Source: JAJCZZ01 sp964569085 (GTDB taxonomy: Bacteria; Gemmatimonadota; Gemmatimonadetes; Longimicrobiales; Gaopeijiaceae). From it: a stretch of 64,000 bases of DNA. The DNA is taken from NCBI GenBank assembly GCA_964569085.1, contig CAZMTA010000004.1, positions 62,001 through 126,000 on the forward strand, given 5' to 3'. Position 1 is the first letter of the stretch; each line of letters starts with the position of its first letter. Below are positions 49,214 to 58,661 of this stretch, piece after piece. The translations under genes and the position numbers were made by a program. The notes beneath the pieces were generated by a model. It was not told the DNA's origin, ran no database searches, and saw nothing but the letters and a program-made list of their open reading frames with translations.

Positions 49214-50101
49214 TCAGGAGGCCCGGGGAAAGGAGGCGAAGCCCTCGGAGACCGGCGCGTCGAAGTGGACGTCGAGCTGGGGGAACGCGATGACCACCTC
49301 CGCCTCCTTGAGCGCCCACCACACCGCCTCGTGGAGGTCCGAGCGGGCCCGGGGCGCGCGCCAGGGGTCGTCGGTCCACACCGAGACGTCGAAGTCCACC
49401 GAGGAGGAGCCGAAGGCCGTCATGAGGACCACCGGGTCCCGGGAGCGGGCGCCCCAGTCCACGTCGGCCACCACCTGCTCCAGCACCCGGCGGACCTGGC
49501 CCATGTCCGAGCCGTACTCCACGCCCACGGCCACACGCACCCGGTAGAGGGAGTCCTCCATGGTGTAGTTCTTCACCGAGCCCTGGGCGAGGACGGTGTT
49601 GGGGATGATGATCTGCTCGTCGTCCCGGGTCCGGGCCACGGTGGAGCGGATCCCCAGGTGCTCCACCCGCACCACCGTGTTCTCCACCTCCAGGACGTCC
49701 CCGGGCTTGATGGAGCGCTCCAGGAGGAGGATCAGCCCCGAGAGGAAGTTCTGGGCCACGTTCTGGAAGGCGAACGAGATGCCGACCGCGAACACGGCGC
49801 CCGCGGCGAAGAGCGCCCCGAGGTTGATGCCGATGTTGGTCACCGCCGTGGCGATACCCACGGTCATGACCAGGATGTTGATGAGCCGGGTGGTGATGGC
49901 CCGGGTTCCGGAGTCCGAGATCCCGCGCCGGTCCATGGCCCGGACGGCGCTCCCCCGCAGGAGCCGGGAGGCCACCGAGGAGAAGAGGACGATGAGGGCG
50001 AAGGTCGCCAGGTTGATCAGGCTGATCTCCGTCCCGGAGATCGTGAACAGCGTCTGGTTCACGACGCGGTCGAGGAGACGGCCGAACTCGGTGAAGCTCA
50101 T
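49214..50101 (-). CDS. MscS-family mechanosensitive channel
   Basis: The 295-residue product has three membrane helices. The third contains the glycine/alanine pore-lining pattern 'GINLGALFAAGAVFAVGISFAFQNVAQNFLSGLILLLERSIKPGD'. A cytoplasmic beta domain follows ('VVRVEHLGIRSTVARTRDDEQIIIPNTVLAQGSVKNYT') and then the alpha/beta C-terminal domain. It opens under membrane tension to release solutes in hypo-osmotic shock. It heads a two-gene unit with the AAA ATPase downstream; that partnership is unusual for MscS and unexplained. Confidence 0.94.
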   Translation of the reverse strand: MSFTEFGRLLDRVVNQTLFTISGTEISLINLATFALIVLFSSVASRLLRGSAVRAMDRRGISDSGTRAITTRLINILVMTVGIATAVTNIGINLGALFAAGAVFAVGISFAFQNVAQNFLSGLILLLERSIKPGDVLEVENTVVRVEHLGIRSTVARTRDDEQIIIPNTVLAQGSVKNYTMEDSLYRVRVAVGVEYGSDMGQVRRVLEQVVADVDWGARSRDPVVLMTAFGSSSVDFDVSVWTDDPWRAPRARSDLHEAVWWALKEAEVVIAFPQLDVHFDAPVSEGFASFPRAS

Positions 50102-50323
50102 GGTGGGACCCGGGTCGGGAGGGCTCCGGGGCGCCGGGGGCGCCCCGGGGAGCGAGGAGCGTCTGGTCGCGGGTCATGGTGGGGCGCCGGGCCTGGGCGG
50201 GCAACGGCGGGCCCCCCGCCGTGAAGGTCTGCCGGTCCCGGGGGCGCGGGAATGGCCGGATCGGCCCCCCGCCTCGCGGGGATCCCGGCCGCGCCCCGGG
50301 GGCGCCGGGAGGGTCGGTGGCGC

Positions 50324-52099
50324 CTAGCGCCCCGCCGGCGCCGGCCCGCCCCCCTTCCGGGAGGCCAGGAAGCGGCCCGGGGTGGCGTAGAGGATCGCCC
50401 CCTCCCCCACCACGAACTCGCCGTTCACCAGGACGTGCTCGATGCCCTCGGCGTGCTGGTGGGGCTCGAAGAACGTGGCGGCGTCCCGGAGCTCGTCCAG
50501 GTCGAAGACCACCAGGTCGGCGGCGAAGCCCTCCCGGACCTGCCCCCGGTCCCGGAGCCCGACGATGGTGGCGGGCAGCCAGGTGTTGGAGCGCACCGCG
50601 GCCTCCAGGCTCAGCGCCCCGACCCCCAGGGCGTAGTGGGCGATCTTCCGGGGGAAGGTCCCGTAGTAGCGGGGGTGGACCGAGCCGTCCTCGGGGATGG
50701 CGATCCCGCCGTCGGACGCCGTGGCCACCCAGGGCCGCCCGGCGTACCGCTCCACGTCCTCCTCGGACATGCTGAAGCCGCGCATGCGGCCGCCTCCGTA
50801 GCGCTCCGGGTCGCCCTGGAGCTGGAGGTCGATGGCGAGCTGCACCGGGTCCACGCCCCGCTCGTCGGCCACGTCCTGGATGGTCCGGCCCACCAGGGCG
50901 GAGTCGGGATACTCGAAGATCACCACCCGGTCCGCGCCGCCGCGTCGGCGGATCTCGTGGGCCACGTCCCGCCGGACCATGGCGGCGGTCTCCGGGTCGT
51001 CCAGCGCCAGGCGGAGCATGGTGGCCGGGGGACGCGCGTCGTCCCGGTCCTCCGCCTCGGGATCGCGGAGGGCCCAGCGAGGGAGGAGCACCGTGCTCCC
51101 GTCCGACCCGCTCGTGGCGTAGGGGTACTGGTCCGCCCAGACCCGCACGCCCTCGGCCCGGGCCCGCTCGACGAGCTGGATGGCCGAGGCGCTGGAGCCC
51201 CAGAAGTGGGCGCCCTTGGCCTTGATGTGGGAGGCCACCACCCGGGCGCCGCTCCGCCGGCCGATCTCGATGGTCTCGAGGACGGCGTCCTGGAGGGTCG
51301 GCGGGCCCGGGTCGTCCTGGCTGGGCCAGTACCACATGGGGTCCGCGCCCTCGGAGCGCTCGTGGGAGATGTACACGCCGTCGAAGGGGAGGAGCTCCTC
51401 GGCCAGCGCGGCCACCTCGTCCGTGGTGCTCCACCGCCCCGGGACGTACTCCAGCCCCGCGCTGAGGCCCACGGCTCCTTCCTCCAGGCCCCGCCGCAGG
51501 AGGGCCCGCATCTCGGCCACCTCGGCGTCGGTGGCGGGGCGCTGGTGGTCGTCGCCCATGACGAGGCGGCGCACGGTGCCGTGGCCCACCATGGTCATGA
51601 CGTTGGGCCCCACGCCCTGCCGCTCGAGGAGCGCGCGCTGCTCCGAGATGGGCCAGGGGGAGCGCCCGTCGTGGTTCACCACCACCGTCGTCACCCCCTG
51701 GGAGACCACGTTGGGCGCGGTCTTCCGGTGCAGGGAGTCGGTGCGGATGGTGTTCTCGCCGACGTCGCGGTTCCCGTCGTCGGCGTGGGAATGGATGTCG
51801 ATGAAGCCCGGGGCCACCCAGAGGCCGGTGGCGTCCACCACCCGGTCCGCCCGGGCGTCGGGGAGGAGCCCCACCGCCGCGATCCGCCCGTCCCGCACGG
51901 CCACGTCGGCCCGCACCCACGGGTTGCCGGTGCCGTCCAGCACCCGCCCGCCCCGGATGAGGAGGTCGTAGGGTCCGGCGTCCTGGGCGGCCACGGGTCC
52001 GGCCGTCAGCGTCCCGACCAGCGTCGCCGCGAGCGCCACCGCGGTGGCCAACGCCCCGCCGCGCGGGGCGGTCCGTGCCGTCCTCGCCCCGGCCCTCAC
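50324..52099 (-). CDS. Secreted N-acyl-D-amino-acid deacylase
   Basis: The 591-residue product has a signal region (ALATAVALAATLVGTLTAGPVAAQ) after a GTG start that overlaps the aminotransferase stop (GTGA). The D-aminoacylase motifs are complete: 'GFIDIHSHADDGNRDVG', 'VVNHDG', 'YISHERSEG', 'VVASHIKAKG' and 'VATASDGGIAIPEDGSVHPRYYGTFPRKI'. It hydrolyses N-acyl-D-amino acids or similar amides in the periplasm. It is a paralogue of the gene at 15111-16805, which lacks the first HxH. Coupling with an aminotransferase suggests that the released amino acid is transaminated. Confidence 0.92.
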   Translation of the reverse strand: MRAGARTARTAPRGGALATAVALAATLVGTLTAGPVAAQDAGPYDLLIRGGRVLDGTGNPWVRADVAVRDGRIAAVGLLPDARADRVVDATGLWVAPGFIDIHSHADDGNRDVGENTIRTDSLHRKTAPNVVSQGVTTVVVNHDGRSPWPISEQRALLERQGVGPNVMTMVGHGTVRRLVMGDDHQRPATDAEVAEMRALLRRGLEEGAVGLSAGLEYVPGRWSTTDEVAALAEELLPFDGVYISHERSEGADPMWYWPSQDDPGPPTLQDAVLETIEIGRRSGARVVASHIKAKGAHFWGSSASAIQLVERARAEGVRVWADQYPYATSGSDGSTVLLPRWALRDPEAEDRDDARPPATMLRLALDDPETAAMVRRDVAHEIRRRGGADRVVIFEYPDSALVGRTIQDVADERGVDPVQLAIDLQLQGDPERYGGGRMRGFSMSEEDVERYAGRPWVATASDGGIAIPEDGSVHPRYYGTFPRKIAHYALGVGALSLEAAVRSNTWLPATIVGLRDRGQVREGFAADLVVFDLDELRDAATFFEPHQHAEGIEHVLVNGEFVVGEGAILYATPGRFLASRKGGGPAPAGR

Positions 52100-53220
52100 C
52101 CCACCACCTCGTCGAAGCCCGCCCGGACCCGCTCCAGCCCCTCCAGGAGCTCCTTCTCCGGGTTGCCGAAGCCGAGCCTCAGGTACGAGTCCATGCGGAA
52201 GTGGTCCCCGGGGACCACGAGCACGCTCTTCTCCATCCGGAGCTTCTCGGCGAACTCGGTGGAGTTGATGGGCGCGTCGTAGTGGGTGAAGCAGATGGCG
52301 CCGGCGTCGGGCTCGGTGTAGCGGAAGCGGCCGCCCTGGGCGTCCATCCAGTCCCGGAGCAGGCCGAAGTTCTTCCGCACGATCCCCCGGGTGCGCTCCA
52401 GGATGCGGGGGCGGACGTCGGGGTCCAGGGCCACCGTGGCCAGGCGGTCGGAGATGGAGTTGGGGCTGATCGTGGTGTAGTCGGTGCGGCCCCACATCTC
52501 GTCGCGGAGCCCGGCGGGGGCCACCATCCACCCCAGCCGCAGCCCGGGGAGGCCGTACGCCTTGGAGAGGGAGTTGGTCACGATGACCCGCTCGTGGCGT
52601 CCCCAGAAGGAGGGGGTCGGCTCGCCGCCCGCCACCTCGGCGCCGGAGTACACCTCGTCGGCCAGGATCCAGCCGCCGAAGTCCTCGACGAGCTGCACCA
52701 CGGCGGCCATGGACTCCTCGGTGAGGGTCACGCCCGTGGGGTTGTTGGGGTTGGTGACCAGCACGAAGCGCACCCCCTGGACCAGCGCCGACTCCAGCGC
52801 GTTCAGGTCCGGCTGCCACCCCTGCTTCTCCTTGAGCTCGACCCGGAGGATCTCCCCGTCGAAGGAGTCCACGAGCCCAGGCACCTGTCCGTAGTTGGGC
52901 AGGAGGACCGCCGCCTTCTTGAAGCGCTCCATGAGGTGCCAGAACGCGGTGAAGTTGGCTTCGACCCCGCCCACGGTGACCAGCACGTTGGACTCGTCGG
53001 CGCCGGGGTAGAGGGCCGCGATGCGCGCCCGGAGCTCGTCGGAGCCGTTGGACTGGCCGTACGTCAGGCGGATGTCCCGGATGTCGGGGCCGTCCGCTCC
53101 GGCCAGCTCCAGGAGCTCCCGGGAGGTCATGGGGTGGACGCCGGACTCGGACAGGTTGATCTCCACCCGATGCTCCCAGGTGGACTGGTACCGCTCCATG
53201 CGGAATGGGGTGTAGCGCAC
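52096..53220 (-). CDS. PLP-dependent class I/II aminotransferase
   Basis: The 374-residue product starts at GTG 53220 ('VRYTPFRMERYQSTWEHRVEINLSESGVHPMT'), which gives the usual family N-terminus; an ATG at 53199 is also possible. It has 'VTNPNNPTGVTLTEESMAAVV', 'ILADEVYSGAEVAG' with the PLP-binding Asp and Tyr, and the Schiff-base lysine in 'VTNSLSKAYGLPGLRLGW'. It transfers amino groups between an amino acid and a keto acid; the substrate is not determined. Its stop overlaps the start of the D-aminoacylase gene, so they are translated together. Confidence 0.93.
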   Translation of the reverse strand: MRYTPFRMERYQSTWEHRVEINLSESGVHPMTSRELLELAGADGPDIRDIRLTYGQSNGSDELRARIAALYPGADESNVLVTVGGVEANFTAFWHLMERFKKAAVLLPNYGQVPGLVDSFDGEILRVELKEKQGWQPDLNALESALVQGVRFVLVTNPNNPTGVTLTEESMAAVVQLVEDFGGWILADEVYSGAEVAGGEPTPSFWGRHERVIVTNSLSKAYGLPGLRLGWMVAPAGLRDEMWGRTDYTTISPNSISDRLATVALDPDVRPRILERTRGIVRKNFGLLRDWMDAQGGRFRYTEPDAGAICFTHYDAPINSTEFAEKLRMEKSVLVVPGDHFRMDSYLRLGFGNPEKELLEGLERVRAGFDEVVG

Positions 53221-53349
53221 GCGGGGCTCCGCGGAAGAAGAGACGACGGGGTGAGGGTCCCGATGGTAGGGCCCGCCCCGCCCGCGGACAACGCGTCGGC
53301 GCGACGGCGGCCCCCGGGGCGGCGGGCCCGCGGCCACCCCCGCGCGCCG

Positions 53350-53378
53350 TTGGGGCCCTCGGGTGCGCCCGTTAGATT
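53350..53378 (+). promoter_or_regulatory. Candidate promoter of gpmI
   Basis: TTGGGG (53350-53355), a 17-base spacer and TAGATT (53373-53378) stand about 70 bases before the GTG of gpmI, in a divergent region. Both hexamers are fair matches to sigma-70 consensus. Confidence 0.5.
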
Positions 53379-53449
53379 CCCGACCCGCGCCCCGGTCCGG
53401 GCCACGCCGCGCCCGCCGGGCCCCTCCGCGCCGCCAAACGGAGACGCAC

Positions 53450-54985
53450 GTGCAGAAGGTCCTCCTGGTCATCCTCGACGGGTGGGGGCACTCGGACTTC
53501 GGCTCCGAGCCCGACCCCGGAAACGCCGTCGAGCAGGCCGACGTCCCCCGCTTCCGCCAGCTCTACGACCGCCGCCCCCGCACCCGCCTGGCCTGCTCCG
53601 GCCCGGACGTGGGGCTTCCCGACGGGCAGATGGGCAACTCCGAGGTGGGGCACCTGAACCTCGGCGCGGGCCGGATCGTGGACCAGGACATCGTGCGCGT
53701 GGACCGGGCGGCCGCGGACGGCGAGCTGGAGGAGGCGCTGGGCCTGCCGGAGACCGTGGCCCGCCTCCGGGAGACCGGCGGCACGCTGCACCTCGTGGGC
53801 CTGGTCTCCGACGGCGGCGTCCACAGCCACGTCCGCCACCTCGAGGCGATCCTGGACCGCCTCCCGGGGGACCTGCCGGTCCGCGTCCACGCCATCACCG
53901 ACGGCCGGGACACCTCCCCCACCAGCGGGGCGGATCAGGTGGCCCGCATCCAGGCGCGCTGCGCCGAGCACGACGCCTGGGCGGTGGCCACCGTCTCGGG
54001 CCGCTACTTCGCCATGGACCGGGACACGCGCTGGGACCGCACGGAGAAGGCGTGGCGGGCCATGGTCCTGGGCGACGGGCAGGCCACCGAGGCCGACCCG
54101 GGCTTCATCCCCGAGCGGTACGCCGCCGACGTCACCGACGAGTTCATCCCGCCCGTGGTCATCGAGGACGCCGGCGAGGAGGGGATCCGGGAGGGGGACG
54201 CCGTGGTCTTCTTCAACTTCCGCGCGGACCGGATGCGCCAGCTCGTGGCCGCCTTCACCCTGGAGGACTTCGACGGCTTCGAGCGGGAGCGCGGCCCCTT
54301 CTCCCACGTCACGACCTTCACCGAGTACGAGCCCGACTTCCCCGTGGACGTCGCCTTCCCGCCCCGGGACCTGGCCCACGTGCTCTCCCAGGTCGTGGCC
54401 GACGCGGGGCTGGAGCAGCTCAAGGCCGCCGAGACCGAGAAGTACGCCCACGTGACCTACTTCTTCAACGGCGGGGAGGAAGGGGCCTTCGACGGCGAGC
54501 GCCGGGAGCTCACCCCCTCGCCCAAGGTCGCCACCTACGACCTCCAGCCCGAGATGAGCGCCCGGGGCGTCACCGACTCGGTCCTGGGGGGCATCCGGGG
54601 GGGCGAGGTCTCCTTCATCCTGGTGAACTACGCCAACCCCGACATGGTGGGGCACACCGGATCCATTCCGGCCGCGGTCCAGGCCGTCCAGACCGTCGAC
54701 GGCTGCCTCGGCGAGCTCCTGGACGCCGTCGAGGAGGAGGGCGGATGGGTGGCCCTGGTCACCGCCGACCACGGCAACTGCGAGAAGATGCTGGACGCGG
54801 AAGGCGAGCCCCACACCGCCCACACCACCGAGCCCGTGGACTTCCTGATCTTCGACCCCTCGGGCGGCACCGCCGGGGTGGCCGAGGGAGGGCGCCTGGC
54901 CGACGTGGCCCCCACCGTCCTCGACTACCTGGGGCTGGAGCAGCCCGACGAGATGACGGGCCGGTCCCTGGCGGTGCGGCCATGA
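53450..54985 (+). CDS. gpmI: 2,3-bisphosphoglycerate-independent phosphoglycerate mutase
   Basis: The 511-residue product interconverts 3- and 2-phosphoglycerate in glycolysis. It starts at GTG ('VQKVLLVILDGWG') with the first metal Asp. The catalytic Ser64 is in 'PDGQMGNSEVGHLNLGAGR'. 'HAITDGRDTSPTSG', 'VSGRYFAMDRDTRWDR', 'FFNFRADRMRQL', 'NYANPDMVGHTG' and 'TADHGNCEKM' supply the remaining di-manganese and substrate residues. Length is normal. It overlaps the next gene, a TPR protein, by ATGA. Confidence 0.98.
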   Translation: MQKVLLVILDGWGHSDFGSEPDPGNAVEQADVPRFRQLYDRRPRTRLACSGPDVGLPDGQMGNSEVGHLNLGAGRIVDQDIVRVDRAAADGELEEALGLPETVARLRETGGTLHLVGLVSDGGVHSHVRHLEAILDRLPGDLPVRVHAITDGRDTSPTSGADQVARIQARCAEHDAWAVATVSGRYFAMDRDTRWDRTEKAWRAMVLGDGQATEADPGFIPERYAADVTDEFIPPVVIEDAGEEGIREGDAVVFFNFRADRMRQLVAAFTLEDFDGFERERGPFSHVTTFTEYEPDFPVDVAFPPRDLAHVLSQVVADAGLEQLKAAETEKYAHVTYFFNGGEEGAFDGERRELTPSPKVATYDLQPEMSARGVTDSVLGGIRGGEVSFILVNYANPDMVGHTGSIPAAVQAVQTVDGCLGELLDAVEEEGGWVALVTADHGNCEKMLDAEGEPHTAHTTEPVDFLIFDPSGGTAGVAEGGRLADVAPTVLDYLGLEQPDEMTGRSLAVRP

Positions 54986-55821
54986 ACCTCGACGAGGTGC
55001 TGGAGCGCGCGCTGCGCTCCGCCGACGAGGGGGACTGGGAGGCCTCGGCCGACCTCCTCCGGGAGAACCTGGAGGAGTTCGAGGACGCGCCGGAGATCCA
55101 CTGCTGGCTGGGCGTGGCCGAGCGGGAGATGGGCATGGACGGCATCGCCTACGAGCGCTTCAAGCGCGCCCTGGCCCTGGACCCGGAGGACCCCTACGTC
55201 CTCGCCACCGCCGGGAACGCCATCGCCCACTTCGCCGACCCCGACGCCGAGGCGGCGCTGCGGGCGGCGGCGGTCATGGCGCCGGAGCTGCCCCTGGCCC
55301 GCTTCCTCTACGGTGCCTGGCTGGCCCGGGAGGGCTTCGTCTCCGACGCCCTGGAGGAGCTGGAGGCGGCCCGGGCCCTGGACCCCGACGATCCGCAGAT
55401 CGCCTACGAGCTGGGCGTGGCCCGCTTCCTGGACGGCCGGGTGGACGAGGCCGCCGACGCCTTCGGGGAGTCGGTCGCGATGGCACCCGAGGACGCCTGG
55501 GGCCGGGTGGTGTTCGGGCTGGTCCTGCTGGAGGCCGACCGCGCCGAGGAAGCCGCCGGCGAGCTCTCCGAGGGGGCGCGCATGGCGCCCGAGGACGTGG
55601 AGGCCCAGCTCCTGGCCACCCTGGCCTCGGCGGTGGTGGGCCGTGAGGACCTCGCCTTCGAGATGCTGGAGCGAGCCCGGATGCGGGCGGTCCAGGGCGA
55701 CCAGGACCTCCTCCTGGCCGTGGAGGAGCGCGTGGCCGAGGGCCCCGAGGCGGCCCGGCGCTTCCTGGGCCAGACGCTGGCGCCGGACCTCCTGCGGGAA
55801 CGGCTGCGCCAGCGGCCGTGA
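54982..55821 (+). CDS. Tetratricopeptide-repeat protein
   Basis: The 279-residue product is almost entirely TPR-like helical repeats: 'IHCWLGVAEREMGMDGIAYERFKRALALDPEDPYV', 'ALEELEAARALDPDDPQIAYELGVARFLDGRVDEAADAFGESVAMAPED', 'ELSEGARMAPEDVEAQLLATLASAV'. There is no signal peptide, so it is cytoplasmic. It is translationally coupled to gpmI through an ATGA overlap. It may be a scaffold; partners unknown. Confidence 0.9.
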   Translation: MNLDEVLERALRSADEGDWEASADLLRENLEEFEDAPEIHCWLGVAEREMGMDGIAYERFKRALALDPEDPYVLATAGNAIAHFADPDAEAALRAAAVMAPELPLARFLYGAWLAREGFVSDALEELEAARALDPDDPQIAYELGVARFLDGRVDEAADAFGESVAMAPEDAWGRVVFGLVLLEADRAEEAAGELSEGARMAPEDVEAQLLATLASAVVGREDLAFEMLERARMRAVQGDQDLLLAVEERVAEGPEAARRFLGQTLAPDLLRERLRQRP

Positions 55822-55966
55822 GGGCGCGGATGGATCGACGGCGCCCCGCGTCGGTATCTCAACCCTCGCCTCGTCCGGGCCGAGCCCGGACCTGCCCCCG
55901 TCCGCCCGCCCAGGAGCCCTCCGTGACCTGCGTCCCCCTCCGCCTCGACGCCCCCCGGAGCGCCCG

Positions 55967-57244
55967 GTGAGCCGCCTCGCCGTGCCCGTGGAGCGCCACA
56001 CCCTGGACAACGGGCTCCGCGTGGTCCTCTCCCACGACCCCTCCGTCCCCGTGGTGGGCGTGAACCTCTGGTACGGGGTGGGCTCGCGGAACGAGCGGCC
56101 CGGCCGGACCGGCTTCGCGCACCTCTTCGAGCACATGATGTTCCAGGGCTCCGCCCACGTGCCGAAGAACCGCCACTTCGAGCTGGTGGAGCGGGCCGGC
56201 GGCTCGCTGAACGCCACCACCTGGTTCGACCGCACCAACTACTTCGAGACGGTGCCGAGCCACCACCTGGACCTGGCGCTCTGGCTGGAGGCGGACCGCA
56301 TGGGGTGGATGCTCCCGGCCATGGACCAGGAGAAGCTGGACAACCAGCGGGACGTGGTGAAGAACGAGAAGCGCCAGCGCTACGACAACCAGCCCTACGG
56401 GGACTGGGACGAGCGCCTCCAGGCGCTGGTGTACCCCGAGGACCACCCGTACCACCACACGGTCATCGGGTCCATGGAGGACATCGACGCCGCCACCCTG
56501 GACGACGTGGCGGACTTCTTCCGGACCTACTACGTGCCCAACAACGCGGTCCTGACCGTGGCCGGGGACTTCGAGCGGTCGAACGTCCTGGACCGGATCG
56601 CCCGCTTCTTCGGAGACATCCCGGCCGGGGACGCGCCGCCGCCGATCCCGGGGCGCACCGAGCTCCCGGACCCCCTGGACGGGCCCGTGCGGGACCGCTC
56701 CGTGTCCGACGTGCCGCTGCCCCGGGCGCTCCTGGCGTACCGCATCCCGCCGTACTCCTCCGAGGAGTTCGTCGTGGCCGACGTGATCAAGGGCATCCTG
56801 GGCACGGGGCGGTCGTCCCGCCTCTACCGCCGCCTGGTCCGGGAGCGGGCGGTGGCCAAGGACGTGGTGGCCTACGCCTTCCCCCTCCTGACCGGGGCCT
56901 CCATGCTGCTGGCGTGGGCCACCGGCTACCCGGGCACCGACCCCGACGAGCTCGAGGAGGCCGTGGCCGACGAGATCGCGGGGCTGTCCGACGCGGCGGA
57001 CCACGAGGCCGAGCGGGCCATCGCGGTCATGGAGACGGACCTGGTCCGGCGGGCGGAGCAGGTGGGGGAGCGCGCCGACCTCCTCTCCATGTTCGAGCTG
57101 TACTTCGACGACCCGGGACGGTTGAACCGGGAGGTGGACCGCCTCCGCTCGGTGACGCCCGCCCAGATCCACGACTTCGCCGCCCGCCGCCTCCAGCCGC
57201 ACCAGCGCGCCGTGGTGGCCTACCAGCCCGAGGGGGCCGCATGA
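55967..57244 (+). CDS. M16 zinc peptidase, catalytic subunit
   Basis: The 425-residue product starts at a GTG with GGAG six bases upstream. The inverted zinc motif HxxEH is His52-Leu-Phe-Glu55-His56 in 'RTGFAHLFEHMMFQGS'. The distal glutamate region 'QRDVVKNEKRQRYDNQPYG' follows about 75 residues later. The C-terminal half has the M16_C domain ('LPRALLAYRIPPYSSEEF'). No signal peptide is evident, so it is probably cytoplasmic unless exported otherwise. It pairs with the next gene to form a clam-shell peptidase, as in mitochondrial processing peptidase-type heterodimers. Confidence 0.94.
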   Translation: MSRLAVPVERHTLDNGLRVVLSHDPSVPVVGVNLWYGVGSRNERPGRTGFAHLFEHMMFQGSAHVPKNRHFELVERAGGSLNATTWFDRTNYFETVPSHHLDLALWLEADRMGWMLPAMDQEKLDNQRDVVKNEKRQRYDNQPYGDWDERLQALVYPEDHPYHHTVIGSMEDIDAATLDDVADFFRTYYVPNNAVLTVAGDFERSNVLDRIARFFGDIPAGDAPPPIPGRTELPDPLDGPVRDRSVSDVPLPRALLAYRIPPYSSEEFVVADVIKGILGTGRSSRLYRRLVRERAVAKDVVAYAFPLLTGASMLLAWATGYPGTDPDELEEAVADEIAGLSDAADHEAERAIAVMETDLVRRAEQVGERADLLSMFELYFDDPGRLNREVDRLRSVTPAQIHDFAARRLQPHQRAVVAYQPEGAA

Positions 57245-58605
57245 GCGCCCTGGACCGAAACGCACCGCCGGAGCCCGGCGCCATCCGCCCCTTCGACTTC
57301 CCCGACGTGGACCGGCGGCGGCTCGGCAACGGGCTCGACCTGCGCGTGGCGCGCATGACGCGCCTGCCCATGGCCCACGCCCGCCTCTTCGTGCGGGCCG
57401 GCGAGGGCGCGCTGAAGCCCGACCGGGCGGGCCTCTCGGTCCTGGCGGGGGACGCCCTGGAAGGCGGCACGAAGCGCCGCTCGGGCACCGACCTGGCCGA
57501 GGCCCTGGAGGGGATCGGAGCCCGGCTGGGCGTGAGCACCGGGTGGGCGGGCACCAGCGTCTCCCTCTCCTGCCTGGCGGACCGGCTGGAGGAGGGGATG
57601 GGGCTCCTGGCCGAGGCGGTCCGCGAGCCCGACTTCCCGGAGGAGGAGGTGGCCCGGACCCGGGAGCAGCAGCTCGCCCTCATCCGTCAGCGGGCCATGG
57701 ACCCGTCGGCGCGGGCGTCCGACGCCGCGTGCCGGCGGTACTTCGAGCCCGGCATCCCCTACGCCCGGCCCCAGGTGGGCACGGCGGAGAGCGTGGCTCC
57801 CCTGGGGCGGAATGCCCTCCGTGGATACGCCGACGCGTGCTGGCGGCCGGAGGGCGGCGGGCTCGTCCTGACCGGCGACCTGGACCCCGACGAGATGGAG
57901 TCGCTGGCCGACCGCGTCCTCGGGGACTGGACGGGTGCGCCGGCCCTGGAGGACGACTTCGAGGTGGCGCCCCGGACCCGGGAGCGGCGCATCTGGCTGG
58001 TGGACCGCCCCGGCGCGGTCCAGTCCGAGCTCCGGGTCGGCCACGTGGGCGTGGCCCGGGACACACCCGACTACTTCGCGCTCCGCGTCCTGAACGCCCT
58101 CTTCGGGGGGACCTTCACCAGCCGGCTGAACCTCAACCTCCGGGAGACCCACGGCTACACCTACGGCGTCCGCTCCCGCTTCTCGTTCTGGACCCGCCCC
58201 GGGCCCTTCGAGGTGTCCACCTCCGTAGGGACCGACGTCACGGCGCCGGCCCTCCGGGCCATCGTGGACGAGATGGAGACGCTGGTGGCCGACGGTCCCA
58301 CGGAGGACGAGGTCCGCGCCGCCCGGGACTACATCGCCGGCGTCTTCCCCCTGGGGCTCGAGACGGTGGGGCAGGTGGCGAGCCAGATCACCTCCGCGGT
58401 GATCCACGGCCTCCCCGAGGACTACTTCGACACGTACCGGGACCGGATCCGCGGCGTCACCGCCGAGGCCGCGGCGGAGGCGGGGCGGCGCCACATCCGT
58501 CCCGACGAGCTCCAGCTCGTGGTGGTCGGGGCGGCCGACCAGGTCCAGGGCCCCCTGGAGGAGCTGGGGCTGGGCCCGGTGGAGCGGGTCGACGTCCACG
58601 CCTGA
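57241..58605 (+). CDS. M16 peptidase-like, non-catalytic partner subunit
   Basis: The 454-residue product has the M16 fold, but the HxxEH site is replaced by 'RAGLSVLAGDALEGGT'. It is therefore the inactive half of the heterodimer. The conserved 'ALFGGTFTSRLNLNLRETHGYTYGVRSRF' segment, which holds the Arg-Tyr pair that binds substrate in partner subunits, is intact. It overlaps the catalytic subunit by ATGA. The two together should enclose and cut peptides. A Nudix gene follows 56 bases later. Confidence 0.94.
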   Translation: MSALDRNAPPEPGAIRPFDFPDVDRRRLGNGLDLRVARMTRLPMAHARLFVRAGEGALKPDRAGLSVLAGDALEGGTKRRSGTDLAEALEGIGARLGVSTGWAGTSVSLSCLADRLEEGMGLLAEAVREPDFPEEEVARTREQQLALIRQRAMDPSARASDAACRRYFEPGIPYARPQVGTAESVAPLGRNALRGYADACWRPEGGGLVLTGDLDPDEMESLADRVLGDWTGAPALEDDFEVAPRTRERRIWLVDRPGAVQSELRVGHVGVARDTPDYFALRVLNALFGGTFTSRLNLNLRETHGYTYGVRSRFSFWTRPGPFEVSTSVGTDVTAPALRAIVDEMETLVADGPTEDEVRAARDYIAGVFPLGLETVGQVASQITSAVIHGLPEDYFDTYRDRIRGVTAEAAAEAGRRHIRPDELQLVVVGAADQVQGPLEELGLGPVERVDVHA

Positions 58606-58661
58606 GCCGCCCCCCTGAAATCGCCCGAGCCGAGACACGTACCCTGCACCCGGAAGACGAC

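Noticed and set aside
57241..58605. Reading the second M16 gene as an active protease
   Set aside because: The HxxEH zinc motif is absent; only the partner-subunit Arg-Tyr region is kept.
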